Shown piece by piece: positions 1 to 6,056 of a stretch of DNA of 6,056 nt. This stretch comes from an uncultured Gemmatimonadota bacterium. GTDB lineage: Bacteria > Gemmatimonadota > Gemmatimonadetes > Gemmatimonadales > GWC2-71-9. The stretch's first letter is position 1, and every line of letters begins with the position of its first letter. The position numbers and the translations under genes are program-made. Under the pieces are notes generated by a model. It was not told where the DNA came from. It did not search any database and saw only the letters and a list, made by a program, of their open reading frames with translations. The stretch lies in NCBI GenBank assembly GCA_946480845.1, contig CAMLLJ010000172.1, positions 1 to 6,056 on the forward strand. The letters run 5' to 3'.

Positions 1-558
1 CCGGTCCCTGAGCGCGAGCTCGCCGAGCGCGCCGGGCTCGGCTGGATCGGCAAGAACGCGATGCTGATCCGGCCGGGCGCGGGCTCGTACACCTTCATCG
101 GGTCGGTCTTCACCGACCTCGACCTGGTGCCAGACGCGCCGTTCGCCGGCGATCTCTGCGGCACCTGCACCCGCTGCCTCGACGCCTGCCCGACCGACGC
201 CTTCGTCGCCCCGAGGGTGCTCGACGCGACGCGCTGCATCTCCTACCTCACCATCGAACAGAAGGGCGAGATCCCGGACCAGCTCGCGGACCGGCTCGAC
301 GGCTGGGCCTTCGGCTGCGACGTCTGCAACGACGTCTGCCCGTGGAACCGGCGCTTTGCCGCGGAGTCGTCGATCGCAGAGTACCGGCCGAGGACGTCGC
401 TCGCGGAGGCGGGGCCGGAGCACTTCGAGCGGATGGACGAGGAGGAGTTCGCGCGCCGCTACGGCGACACGCCGCTCGCGCGCCCCGGCCTCGCCGGCAT
501 GCGCCGGAACTTCCGCGCGGTGCACCGGTCCGGCCATCTTCCGGGTGACTCCTCATGA
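1..558 (+). CDS. queG: tRNA epoxyqueuosine(34) reductase QueG, 5'-truncated
   Basis: Cobalamin-dependent iron-sulfur enzyme that reduces epoxyqueuosine to queuosine in the anticodon wobble position of tRNAs, the last step of queuosine synthesis; cytosolic. The frame is open from base 1 (reading AERAGLGWIGKNAML), so the gene enters from outside the window; the ATG at 61 is internal. About 185 residues are present, roughly the C-terminal half of a family usually near 350-390. The ferredoxin-like domain is clear: CxxCxxCxxxCP with Cys codons at 157, 166, 175 and 187, then RCISYLTIE (Cys at 235) and GCDVCNDVCPWN (Cys at 316, 325, 337), together enough for two [4Fe-4S] clusters. After CPWN only about 70 residues remain, ending in LARPGLAGMRRN and a divergent tail, so any C-terminal HEAT-like extension is short. 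It ends 42 bases before the next gene and has no functional link to the catabolic genes downstream. Identification is firm; the N-terminal cobalamin domain cannot be seen. Confidence 0.95.
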   Translation, partial: PVPERELAERAGLGWIGKNAMLIRPGAGSYTFIGSVFTDLDLVPDAPFAGDLCGTCTRCLDACPTDAFVAPRVLDATRCISYLTIEQKGEIPDQLADRLDGWAFGCDVCNDVCPWNRRFAAESSIAEYRPRTSLAEAGPEHFERMDEEEFARRYGDTPLARPGLAGMRRNFRAVHRSGHLPGDSS

Positions 559-604
559 CATCGACTTCCATGCCGGCCACCGCATGACCTCGGGTTCCCC
601 GTGA
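555..604 (+). promoter_or_regulatory. Chain of overlapping stop/start codons between queG and the oxidase gene
   Basis: The queG stop lies in an ATGA (555-558). That ATG opens a 10-codon reading frame (MTSTSMPATA) whose stop is again in an ATGA (584-587). The second ATG opens a 6-codon frame (MTSGSP) whose stop is in a GTGA (601-604), and this GTG is the chosen start of the oxidase gene. The three starts lie in three different frames yet each encodes Met/Val-Thr-Ser-x-Ser. Such an arrangement could pass ribosomes from queG to the oxidase by termination-reinitiation, or be a relic of duplicated start regions. No Shine-Dalgarno sequence or promoter is evident in this junction. The geometry is seen directly; any function is inference. 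Confidence 0.35.
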
Positions 605-1761
605 CGTCCGCCTCCGTCGTGGTGGTGGGCGGCGGGATCATCGGCGCGAGCGTCGCGTACCACCTCGCCTCGCTCGGGTGGCGCGACGTGCGCGTGCTCG
701 ACGCCGCAGCCGGGCCGTGCGAAGGCAGCACCGGGCGCGCCACCGGCGGGTACCGCGCCCAGTACGCGACACCGGTGAACGTGGCGCTCTCGCTGCTGGC
801 GCGCACCAAGCTGCTCCGCTTTGCCGAGGAGGTCGGGGCGGACCCAGGCTATCGCGCGGCCGGCTATCTCTGGCTCGCGGCGGACGAGCGCGAGCTCGAC
901 GTGCTGCGCGCGGGACTGCCGGTGCAGCACGCGGCCGGCCTCACCGAGTCGGTCGAGGTCGGCCCTGAGGAGGTGCGTCGCATCAACCCGGCGCTCGCGC
1001 CGGAAGGGATCGCGGGCGGCACCTGGTGCCCGAGCGACGGGTTCATCCGGCCCGCCGACATGCTCCATGGCTACCTCGACGCGGCGCGCCGGCTCGGCGT
1101 GACGGTGGAATGGGGACGCCGGGTGCACGGCTTCCGGCGCGACGCGGCGGGCCGGATCACGGGCGTCAATGCGGATGGCGAGACGATTGCCGCCGGCGCC
1201 GTGGTGAACGCCGCGGGCGCCTGGGCGGCGGGAATCGCGGCGCTCGCCGGCGTCGACCTGCCGGTCGTGCCGCTCCGGCGCCAGGTGGTGCCGACGCGCG
1301 CCTGCGACCTGCTCCCGCCCGACATGCCGATGACCATCTACGCCGGCGACGGATTCCACCTCCGCGTGCGCGACGGCTGCGTGCTGCTGCTCTGGCCCAC
1401 GCCAGGCGCGGCAGGGGACCCGCTCGCCACGCACGTCGAGCCGGAATGGATCGACGCCGTGGTCGCCAAGGCGCACGCACGGGTGCCGGTGCTGCGGCGC
1501 GCCGCGATCGATCCGGCGCGGGCGTGGGGCGGCCTCTATGAGGTATCCCCCGACAAGCACGCCATCCTGGGCACGGCACCAGCCTGCCCCAACCTGTACC
1601 TGGCCAACGGCTCCTCCGGCCACGGCGTGATGCACGCGCCCGCCCTGGGCCAGCTCCTCGCCGAGCTGATGTCGGGGCAGCCGACGGCGGTGGACGTGCG
1701 CCCGCTCCGTTTCGCCCGCTTCGCCGAGGGCGAGCTCAACCCCGTCTCCGAGCTGCTCTGA
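601..1761 (+). CDS. FAD-dependent oxidoreductase, DAO family (sarcosine/glycine oxidase-like)
   Basis: A 386-residue flavoprotein of the D-amino-acid oxidase superfamily (sarcosine oxidase beta subunit, glycine oxidase, HcnC and relatives), which oxidises secondary or primary amines, or sometimes 2-hydroxy acids, using FAD. The N-terminal Rossmann motif [10 protein letters not shown] (Gly10, Gly12, Gly15) is followed by Asp34 at the end of the second strand, placed to bind the FAD ribose, and by the family's [10 protein letters not shown] stretch (about 43-52). The C-terminal signature [18 protein letters not shown] (about 334-351) is the usual FAD-closing motif. GTG at 601 is the first start in frame after queG's stop and sits close to the first beta strand; no ATG is available. 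The 3' end overlaps the next gene by one base (TGATG), suggesting coupling to the aromatic-CoA operon. The substrate cannot be read from sequence; an N-alkyl amino acid or an amine feeding an aminobenzoate route is a guess. Confidence 0.88.
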   Translation: MTSASVVVVGGGIIGASVAYHLASLGWRDVRVLDAAAGPCEGSTGRATGGYRAQYATPVNVALSLLARTKLLRFAEEVGADPGYRAAGYLWLAADERELDVLRAGLPVQHAAGLTESVEVGPEEVRRINPALAPEGIAGGTWCPSDGFIRPADMLHGYLDAARRLGVTVEWGRRVHGFRRDAAGRITGVNADGETIAAGAVVNAAGAWAAGIAALAGVDLPVVPLRRQVVPTRACDLLPPDMPMTIYAGDGFHLRVRDGCVLLLWPTPGAAGDPLATHVEPEWIDAVVAKAHARVPVLRRAAIDPARAWGGLYEVSPDKHAILGTAPACPNLYLANGSSGHGVMHAPALGQLLAELMSGQPTAVDVRPLRFARFAEGELNPVSELL

Positions 1762-1763
1762 TG
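1759..1763 (+). promoter_or_regulatory. TGATG stop/start overlap (translational coupling)
   Basis: The TGA of the oxidase gene shares its last base with the ATG of the monooxygenase/reductase gene. This overlap is typical of genes translated in series from one mRNA. No strong ribosome binding site precedes the ATG, which fits reinitiation. Confidence 0.7.
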
Positions 1764-4091
1764 CACATCGTGACCATCGGCGGCGGGCCGGCCGGCCTCT
1801 ACTTCGCCATCATGATGAAGAAGGCGAAGCCGGGACGGGAGATCGTGGTGGTCGAGCGCAATGCGCCGGGCGACACCTTCGGGTGGGGCGTGGTCTTCTC
1901 CGACCAGACGCTCGGGCACTTCGCCGAGGCGGACGAGCCCACCTTCCGGGAGATCACCGCCCGCTTCGCGCGCTGGGACGACATCGACATCCACCATCAG
2001 GGCGGGGTGGTGACCTCCGGGGGGCACGGCTTCGCCGGCATCGCCCGGCACGCACTGCTCGACATCCTGCAGCGCCGCGCGCGCCAGCTGGGCGTGGACC
2101 TCCGCTTCCGGACCGAGGTGGCGCACGACGGGGACCTCGGGCGGCTCGGCCTCGCCGGCGTGGACCTGGTGGTCGGCGCGGACGGCGTCAACAGCGGGGT
2201 GCGGCGCCGGCATGCCGACGTGTTCCGGCCCGATCTCGACGTGCGCACGGCGCGCTACCTCTGGCTTGGCACGACGCGGCGCTTCGACTCCTTCACCTTC
2301 ATCATCATCGAGAACGAGCACGGCGTGTTCCAGGCGCATGCCTACCCGTTCGACGAGCGGCATTCGGCCTTCGTCGTCGAGTGCGACGAGCGCTCGTGGC
2401 GCGCCGCCGGCCTCGACCGGCTCGACGTGGACGCCTCGGTGGCCGCGTGCGAGCGGATGTTCGCGCCGTGGCTCGACGGGAACCCGCTGCTCGCCCGGGT
2501 GCCGCCGCACCAGCGCGCCGAGCCGTGGTCGTGCTTCACCCGGGTGCGGAATGAGCGGTGGTACCATGAGCGGACCGTGCTGATCGGCGATGCGGCGCAC
2601 ACCGCGCATTTCTCGATCGGCTCGGGGACGAAGCTCGCCATGGAGGACTCGATCGCGCTGGCGCGCTGGCTCGCCCGGGACCTGCCGCTCCGCGAGGCGC
2701 TGGCCGGGTACCAGGAGGAGCGCCTGACCGAGTCGCTCCGCCTCCAGAACGCCGCGCGCAACTCGATGCAGTGGTTCGAGAACGTGCGCCGCTACGTGCA
2801 CCTCCCGCGCGAGCAGTTCGCCTACAGCCTGCTCACCCGGAGCCAGCGGGTGTCGCACGAGAACCTGCGGCTCCGGGACCGGGGCTACCTCGAGGGCGTG
2901 GAGCAGTGGTTCCGGGGCGAGGCGGAGCGCCGGGCCTCCGCCGCTCCCGCCGCTCCCGCCGCTCCCGCCGTTCCCGCCGCTCCCGCCGTCCCGCCGATGT
3001 TCACGCCCTTCCGCCTCCGCGGCATGCTGCTCGCCAACCGGGTCGTCGTCTCGCCGATGGACATGTACTGCGCCGAGGAGGGCATGCCCAACGACTTCCA
3101 CCTCGTGCACCTCGGCGCGCGTGCGCTGGGCGGTGCCGGGCTGGTGATGACCGAGATGGTGTGCGTCTCGCCCGAGGGGCGGATCACGCCGGGCTGCACG
3201 GGCATGTACGATCCCCGGCACGTGGAGGGCTGGGCCCGGGTGACGGCGATGGTGCACCGCTGGACGGGTGCACGCATCGCGCTGCAGCTCGGCCACTCGG
3301 GCCGCAAGGGCTCGACGCGGCTGATGTGGGAGGGCAACGACGAGCCGCTCCCATCCGGCAACTGGCCGGTGATGGCGCCGTCGCCGCTCGCCTACAAGCC
3401 GGGCATGCAGGTGCCGCGCGAGATGACCCGGGCCGACATGGAGCGCGTGCGCGACCAGTTCGTCGCGGCGGCGCGCATGGGCGAGGCGGCCGGCTTCGAC
3501 ATGCTCGAGCTGCACTGCGCGCACGGCTACCTCCTCTCCGGCTTCATCACGCCGCTCAGCAACCACCGGACCGACGAGTTCGGCGGCTCGCTCGAGAATC
3601 GCCTGCGCTTTCCGCTGGAAGTGTTCCGCGCCATGCGCGCCGCGTGGCCCGCCGTGCGCCCGATGTCGGTCCGCATCTCGGCGCACGACTGGGTGGACGA
3701 CGGGATCACCGATGCGGACGCGGTCGAGATCGCCCGTGCCTTCCAGGAGGCCGGCGCGGATATCATTCACGTGTCGGCCGGGCAGACCTCCGACGCGGCG
3801 AAGCCGGTCTACGGGCGTATGTTTCAGACGCCGTTCAGCGACCGGATCCGGAACGAGGCCGGTGTGCCGACCATCGCCGTGGGCAACATCACCGAGGCGG
3901 ACCAGATCAACTCGATCATCGCCGCCGGCCGCGCCGACCTGTGCGCGCTCGCGCGCCCGCACCTGAGCGACCCGCAATGGACGCTGCGGGCCGCGGCCGA
4001 GCAGGGCTACGAGGCGCAGCCGTGGCCGCCCCAGTACCTGACGGGGCGCGACCAGCTGCTCCGCACCCTCGCGCGGATGCGATCGCCGTGA
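1761..4091 (+). CDS. Bifunctional aromatic acyl-CoA monooxygenase / Old Yellow Enzyme-type reductase (2-aminobenzoyl-CoA monooxygenase/reductase-like)
   Basis: A 776-residue fusion of two flavin domains. Residues 1 to about 390 form a class A FAD monooxygenase: GGGPAGL at 7-13, the DG motif in [10 protein letters not shown] (Asp141-Gly142), and [15 protein letters not shown] with Gly276-Asp277. A low-complexity Ala/Pro linker covers 394-412. Residues 413-776 form an Old Yellow Enzyme/YqjM-type FMN reductase: SPMDMY at 431-436, GHSGRKG from 511, [13 protein letters not shown] with His585 and His588 placed like the substrate-binding pair of YqjM, then [23 protein letters not shown] (Gly708-Asn709) and ALARP (Arg732) for FMN phosphate. 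This architecture is known from 2-aminobenzoyl-CoA monooxygenase/reductase of Azoarcus evansii, which hydroxylates the CoA-activated ring at C5 and then reduces it, removing aromaticity; databases often call relatives salicylyl-CoA 5-hydroxylase. The first ATG, overlapping the upstream stop, places the Rossmann motif at residue 7. SDR, crotonase and acyl-CoA dehydrogenase genes downstream fit the same pathway. The exact aromatic substrate is not determined by sequence. Confidence 0.9.
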   Translation: MHIVTIGGGPAGLYFAIMMKKAKPGREIVVVERNAPGDTFGWGVVFSDQTLGHFAEADEPTFREITARFARWDDIDIHHQGGVVTSGGHGFAGIARHALLDILQRRARQLGVDLRFRTEVAHDGDLGRLGLAGVDLVVGADGVNSGVRRRHADVFRPDLDVRTARYLWLGTTRRFDSFTFIIIENEHGVFQAHAYPFDERHSAFVVECDERSWRAAGLDRLDVDASVAACERMFAPWLDGNPLLARVPPHQRAEPWSCFTRVRNERWYHERTVLIGDAAHTAHFSIGSGTKLAMEDSIALARWLARDLPLREALAGYQEERLTESLRLQNAARNSMQWFENVRRYVHLPREQFAYSLLTRSQRVSHENLRLRDRGYLEGVEQWFRGEAERRASAAPAAPAAPAVPAAPAVPPMFTPFRLRGMLLANRVVVSPMDMYCAEEGMPNDFHLVHLGARALGGAGLVMTEMVCVSPEGRITPGCTGMYDPRHVEGWARVTAMVHRWTGARIALQLGHSGRKGSTRLMWEGNDEPLPSGNWPVMAPSPLAYKPGMQVPREMTRADMERVRDQFVAAARMGEAAGFDMLELHCAHGYLLSGFITPLSNHRTDEFGGSLENRLRFPLEVFRAMRAAWPAVRPMSVRISAHDWVDDGITDADAVEIARAFQEAGADIIHVSAGQTSDAAKPVYGRMFQTPFSDRIRNEAGVPTIAVGNITEADQINSIIAAGRADLCALARPHLSDPQWTLRAAAEQGYEAQPWPPQYLTGRDQLLRTLARMRSP
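2941..2990 (+). repeat. In-frame 9-bp tandem repeat encoding the interdomain Ala/Pro linker
   Basis: Five consecutive 9-base units (consensus ccgctcccg) run from 2941 to 2985; the fourth has one C-to-T change and a degenerate partial unit follows. In the coding frame they give repeated Ala-Ala-Pro ([19 protein letters not shown], residues 394-412), exactly between the FAD monooxygenase domain and the start of the OYE domain (MFTPFRLRG at 413). The period is a multiple of three, so gain or loss of a unit changes linker length without a frameshift. The near-identity of the units at DNA level suggests recent expansion by slippage. Confidence 0.9.
4088..4091 (+). promoter_or_regulatory. GTGA start/stop overlap (translational coupling)
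   Basis: The GTG start of the SDR gene overlaps the TGA stop of the monooxygenase/reductase gene by four bases in total, in a different frame. It decides the SDR start, because it puts the Rossmann TGxxxGxG motif at the usual distance of about 17 residues from the N-terminus. Confidence 0.75.
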
Positions 4092-4876
4092 GTGCCGCGC
4101 CCCGCGGCAATCTCGCCGGGCGCCATGCGGTGGTGACGGGCGCGAGCCGCGGCATCGGCGCCGCGGCCGCGGCGGAGCTGGCGCGGCGCGGCGCGCGGGT
4201 GACGCTGGTGGGGAGGGACCTCGCGACGCTCGAGGCCCGCGGCGCCGGGCTCGAGGCGGCCGGAGCGGAGTGGTTCGCCGTCGCGTGCGACGTGGCCGAT
4301 GCCGAGGCGATACCATCGGCGCTCGCGCGGGCCGCCGCGCGGTTCGGCCCGATCGAGATCCTGGTGAACAACGCGGGCCAGGGCGCGGCCGGCAGCTTCA
4401 TGGACACGGGGGCCGAGGTCTGGGAGCGGATGCTCGCCGTCAATCTCCTGGGCCCGGTGCATTGCATCCGCGCCGTGCTCCCGGCGATGCTGGAGGCGGG
4501 GCGCGGCCGCATCGTGAACGTCGCGTCCATGGCGGGGCTCAAGGGCTACGGGCGCGTCGCCGCCTACGCCGCCTCCAAGCACGCGCTGGTGGGGCTCACC
4601 CGCTCGCTCGCCATCGAGGTGCGGAAGCGCGGCATCACCGTCAACGCCGTCTGTCCCGGCTACACGGAGACGGCGATGTCGGACGCCGCCGAGCAGAGCA
4701 TCATGCAGGGGCTCGGCAAGAGCGCCGCCGAGGCGCGCGCCATGCTGATCCGCGCCAACCCGCGCGGCGCGATCATCCAGCCGGTGGAAGTGGCGCGCAC
4801 CATCGCGTGGCTCTGCAGCGATGCCGCCGGCGCCGTCACCGGGCAGGCGATTCCCGTGGCCGGCGGCGAGACGTGA
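4088..4876 (+). CDS. SDR family NAD(P)-dependent oxidoreductase (probable 3-hydroxyacyl-CoA dehydrogenase-like)
   Basis: A 262-residue classical short-chain dehydrogenase. The cofactor motif TGASRGIG lies at residues 17-24, LVNNAG at 92-97, the structural Asn119 in AVNLLG, and the catalytic set is Ser147, Tyr160 and Lys164 (AYAASKHAL), with the correct Ser-Tyr spacing of 13. [10 protein letters not shown] follows, and the protein ends in [12 protein letters not shown], so length and ends are normal. The start is GTG at 4088, which overlaps the previous stop as GTGA; the frame stays open far upstream, but that part is only an out-of-frame reading of the monooxygenase/reductase gene. An Arg after the TGAS segment (Arg21) and the absence of an acidic residue nearby make NADP(H) possible, but this is not certain. 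In this operon it likely interconverts a hydroxy and an oxo group on the dearomatised ring or the opened acyl-CoA chain. FabG-like activity cannot be excluded from sequence. Confidence 0.92.
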   Translation: MSAAPRGNLAGRHAVVTGASRGIGAAAAAELARRGARVTLVGRDLATLEARGAGLEAAGAEWFAVACDVADAEAIPSALARAAARFGPIEILVNNAGQGAAGSFMDTGAEVWERMLAVNLLGPVHCIRAVLPAMLEAGRGRIVNVASMAGLKGYGRVAAYAASKHALVGLTRSLAIEVRKRGITVNAVCPGYTETAMSDAAEQSIMQGLGKSAAEARAMLIRANPRGAIIQPVEVARTIAWLCSDAAGAVTGQAIPVAGGET

Positions 4877-4910
4877 CGCGCCCCGCCGGCGCCCCGATCA
4901 CCGGACCATC
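4877..4910 (+). other. Short intergenic spacer, no recognisable signal
   Basis: Thirty-four GC-rich bases separate the SDR stop from the crotonase ATG. No Shine-Dalgarno-like purine tract, hairpin terminator or promoter can be made out, so the genes are probably cotranscribed. Confidence 0.6.
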
Positions 4911-5720
4911 ATGACCGAGCATACGCATTTCCTCTGGTCGCTCGAGGGGCGGGTCGCCACCATCACCCTCAACCGGCCCGAGCGGAAGAACCCGCTCACC
5001 TTCGATGCCTACCGCGAGCTCGCGCGCACCTTCTGGGAGCTGCGCGACGACGCGACGGTGCGCGCCGTGGTGCTCACCGGCGCCGGCGGCAACTTCAGCT
5101 CCGGCGGCGACGTGCACGAGATCATCGGCCCGCTGGTCGAGATGGCGGACGAGGAGCGCGAGGACGAGCTGCTCGCCTTCACCCGGATGACCGGCGAGCT
5201 GGTCCGGGCCATGCGCGCCTGCCCCCAGCCGATCGTCGCGGCCGTGGACGGCGTCTGCGCCGGCGCGGGCGCGATCCTCGCCATGGCGTCCGACCTCCGC
5301 ATCGGCACGCCGGAGAGCCGGGTGGCCTTCCTGTTCGTGCGGGTCGGCCTCTCCGGCGCCGACATGGGCGCCTGTGCGATGCTTCCCCGCATCGTGGGCC
5401 ACGGCCGCGCGAGCGAGCTGCTCTACACCGGCCGGTTCATGAGCGGCGTCGAGGCCGAGCGCTGGGGCTTCTACAACCGGCTCGCGGCACCCGATGCCGT
5501 GCTGGCGGAGGCGCAGGCGCTGGCGCGGAGCATCGCCGAGGGGCCGACGCTCGCGCATGCCGCCACCAAGCGCGCGCTGCACGAGGAGTGGGACATGGGC
5601 ATCGACGACGCCATCGACTACGAGGCCGAGGTGCAGGCCGAGCTGATGCAGTCGGAGGACTTTGCCCGCGCATATCGCGCCTTCGCGGCGAAGGAGACTC
5701 CCGTCTTCGAGGGCGACTGA
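4911..5720 (+). CDS. Enoyl-CoA hydratase/isomerase (crotonase) family protein with atypical active site
   Basis: A 269-residue crotonase-fold protein of normal length. [11 protein letters not shown] (20-30), [16 protein letters not shown] (53-68) and [24 protein letters not shown] (in the 109-132 region) are the acyl-CoA binding and oxyanion-hole segments; the C-terminal part ([11 protein letters not shown]) is typical. Aligned by eye to rat mitochondrial enoyl-CoA hydratase, the two catalytic glutamates (Glu144 and Glu164 there) are replaced by Ile122 and Phe142. An acid, Asp151, lies in the following GLSGADMGA loop. It is therefore unlikely to be a standard hydratase. In the superfamily such proteins can be ring-opening hydrolases, isomerases, decarboxylases or dehalogenases. 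With an upstream dearomatising flavoenzyme, ring cleavage or another ring-specific step is an attractive inference. ATG at 4911 is preferred because homologous sequence begins within about eight residues of it; the upstream in-frame ATG lies inside the SDR gene. Its stop overlaps the next ATG by one base. Confidence 0.9.
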   Translation: MTEHTHFLWSLEGRVATITLNRPERKNPLTFDAYRELARTFWELRDDATVRAVVLTGAGGNFSSGGDVHEIIGPLVEMADEEREDELLAFTRMTGELVRAMRACPQPIVAAVDGVCAGAGAILAMASDLRIGTPESRVAFLFVRVGLSGADMGACAMLPRIVGHGRASELLYTGRFMSGVEAERWGFYNRLAAPDAVLAEAQALARSIAEGPTLAHAATKRALHEEWDMGIDDAIDYEAEVQAELMQSEDFARAYRAFAAKETPVFEGD

Positions 5721-5722
5721 TG
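5718..5722 (+). promoter_or_regulatory. TGATG stop/start overlap (translational coupling)
   Basis: The crotonase TGA and the acyl-CoA dehydrogenase ATG share one base, the same arrangement as at 1759-1763. This supports a single operon continuing past the window. Confidence 0.7.
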
Positions 5723-6056
5723 GCGGACGCGAGCTACCTCGCCTGGCCCTTCTTCGACGACGGCCACCGCCGCCTCGCGACGGAGGTCGAGGCGTGGGCC
5801 GCGCGCGAGCTGGCCGGCCCCGCGCCGGCGCCCGGGGACGTGGACGCGCATTGCCGCGCCGTGGTCCGGAAGCTCGGCGAGGCGGGCTGGATCGCGCACC
5901 CGATGCCGGTGGCCTTCGGCGGAGCGCGCGCCGTGATAGCGGCCGTCGATGGCGATCGCGACGAAGCCGGTGCGGGCAAGATCGGTGAGCAGCGGGAGTT
6001 GGGATTCCTCGGTGCCGCCGGTGCCGTGCAGCGCGATGACGACGGGGCGGCGCGCG
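5720..6056 (+). CDS. Acyl-CoA dehydrogenase family protein, N-terminal fragment (recognisable only to about 5926)
   Basis: Acyl-CoA dehydrogenases oxidise acyl-CoA thioesters to 2-enoyl-CoA with FAD and pass electrons to ETF. The frame from ATG 5720 reads [20 protein letters not shown], then WAARELAG, DAHCRAVVRKLGEAGW and PVAFGGA. This matches the N-terminal helical domain of the family: the FFDD.HR start, the D.HCR.VV..LGEAGW helix and the P.A.GG turn, about residues 1-69. The frame stays open to the window end, but after Ala69 the residues (RAVIAAVDGDRDEAG onward) no longer resemble the family. A rare ATA codon and many A/T third positions appear, and the complementary strand becomes the better coding strand. 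The true gene is therefore probably broken at about 5918-5932, either by a misjoin or a rearrangement. Family assignment rests on about 68 residues plus the operon context. Confidence 0.75.
   Translation, partial: MADASYLAWPFFDDGHRRLATEVEAWAARELAGPAPAPGDVDAHCRAVVRKLGEAGWIAHPMPVAFGGARAVIAAVDGDRDEAGAGKIGEQRELGFLGAAGAVQRDDDGAAR
5918..5932. other. Probable breakpoint between two unrelated gene fragments on opposite strands
   Basis: The + strand acyl-CoA dehydrogenase resemblance ends at GGA (5918-5926). The - strand hydrolase resemblance begins at its GARS residues (5921-5932). The two overlap in a short GC-rich run (ggcggagcgcgcgcc) that fits both proteins, as expected for a join at microhomology. 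Neither gene ends with a stop codon here. The exact point within about 15 bases cannot be fixed by eye. Confidence 0.55.
5924..6056 (-). CDS. Alpha/beta hydrolase fragment (internal piece, both ends missing)
   Basis: Read on the - strand from the window edge, the frame with codons starting at 6055 gives RRPVVIALHGTGGTEESQLP, then LLTDLARTGFVAIAIDGRYHGARS. This is typical of the N-terminal core of alpha/beta hydrolases of the dienelactone hydrolase/acetyl esterase type: a strand, the HGTGG oxyanion-hole turn, a helix, then VAIAIDGRYHG. Codon use supports this strand: about 40 of 45 third positions are G or C, clearly better than the opposite reading of the same bases. Resemblance stops near Ser45 (5921-5923). 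Beyond it the frame runs on without a stop to 5618, but only as the complement of the acyl-CoA dehydrogenase and crotonase genes. Nucleophile Ser, acid and His are not included. It is either a gene fragment joined here by rearrangement or sequence from elsewhere joined in assembly. Confidence 0.6.

Noticed and set aside
559..600. Possible promoter or terminator between queG and the oxidase
   Set aside because: The gap is only 42 bases, and no hairpin with a T-run nor convincing -35/-10 pair can be made out, so readthrough is more likely.
553..1635. 360-codon - strand frame opposite the oxidase gene
   Set aside because: The + strand carries a complete DAO-family protein with intact motifs; the antisense product has low-complexity composition and no motif.
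2771..4087. Upstream extension of the SDR reading frame
   Set aside because: The part before GTG 4088 is an Arg/Ala-rich out-of-frame reading of the monooxygenase/reductase gene; SDR homology begins just after 4088.
1536..4316. Very long open frame on the - strand (over 900 codons) opposite the monooxygenase/reductase gene
   Set aside because: Its translation is rich in Arg, Ala, His, Gly and Pro with no recognisable domain. It mirrors a real + strand gene with strong third-position G/C bias, which removes stops from the complement.
5618..5899. - strand frame continuing from the hydrolase fragment into the acyl-CoA dehydrogenase and crotonase genes
   Set aside because: Below about 5920 it is only the complement of well-supported + strand coding sequence; the apparent continuity is the product of the breakpoint.
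5662..5988. + strand frame overlapping the crotonase end and acyl-CoA dehydrogenase start
   Set aside because: It is Arg-rich with no domain, and conflicts with two recognised genes in other frames.
1..6056. CRISPR arrays, tRNA or rRNA genes, insertion sequences, attachment sites
   Set aside because: No spaced direct repeats, RNA gene signatures, transposase-like frames or terminal inverted repeats were seen; the only clear tandem repeat is the coding linker at 2941-2990.

Overview
The window is very GC-rich and almost entirely coding. All recognisable genes but one lie on the + strand, packed head to tail with overlaps of 1 to 4 bases or gaps of about 40 bases or less. It begins inside a queuosine-pathway gene (queG) and ends inside an acyl-CoA dehydrogenase gene, so it looks like a fragment or a complete short contig. 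High GC, strong G/C bias at third codon positions, a QueG of bacterial type and no clear Shine-Dalgarno sequences suggest a high-GC environmental bacterium. Gemmatimonadota is one plausible guess, but nothing here proves the phylum.

Layout: 1-558, 3' part of queG (tRNA epoxyqueuosine reductase). 559-600, a short junction holding an unusual chain of overlapping start and stop codons. 601-1761, a DAO-family FAD-dependent amine/amino-acid oxidoreductase. 1761-4091, a 776-residue two-domain flavoenzyme: an N-terminal class A FAD monooxygenase and a C-terminal Old Yellow Enzyme-type reductase, joined by an Ala/Pro linker encoded by a 9-bp tandem repeat. 4088-4876, a short-chain dehydrogenase/reductase. 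4911-5720, a crotonase-fold (enoyl-CoA hydratase-like) protein lacking both classical catalytic glutamates. 5720 to about 5926, the N-terminus of an acyl-CoA dehydrogenase. From about 5924 to 6056 the coding signal switches to the - strand and reads as an internal piece of an alpha/beta hydrolase.

The central genes form a coherent catabolic operon. The fused monooxygenase/OYE protein resembles 2-aminobenzoyl-CoA monooxygenase/reductase (and is often auto-named salicylyl-CoA 5-hydroxylase). This enzyme hydroxylates and then reduces an aromatic acyl-CoA thioester to a non-aromatic ring. The SDR, crotonase and acyl-CoA dehydrogenase would carry the product through ring opening and beta-oxidation-like steps. 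A CoA ligase that would make the substrate is expected nearby but is not in the window. The DAO-family oxidase may feed in an amine-containing precursor; that is inference.

The observations most worth a second look are the strand switch at about 5918-5932 (misassembly or real rearrangement), the atypical crotonase active site, the repeat-encoded interdomain linker, and the triple start-codon relay ahead of the oxidase gene.
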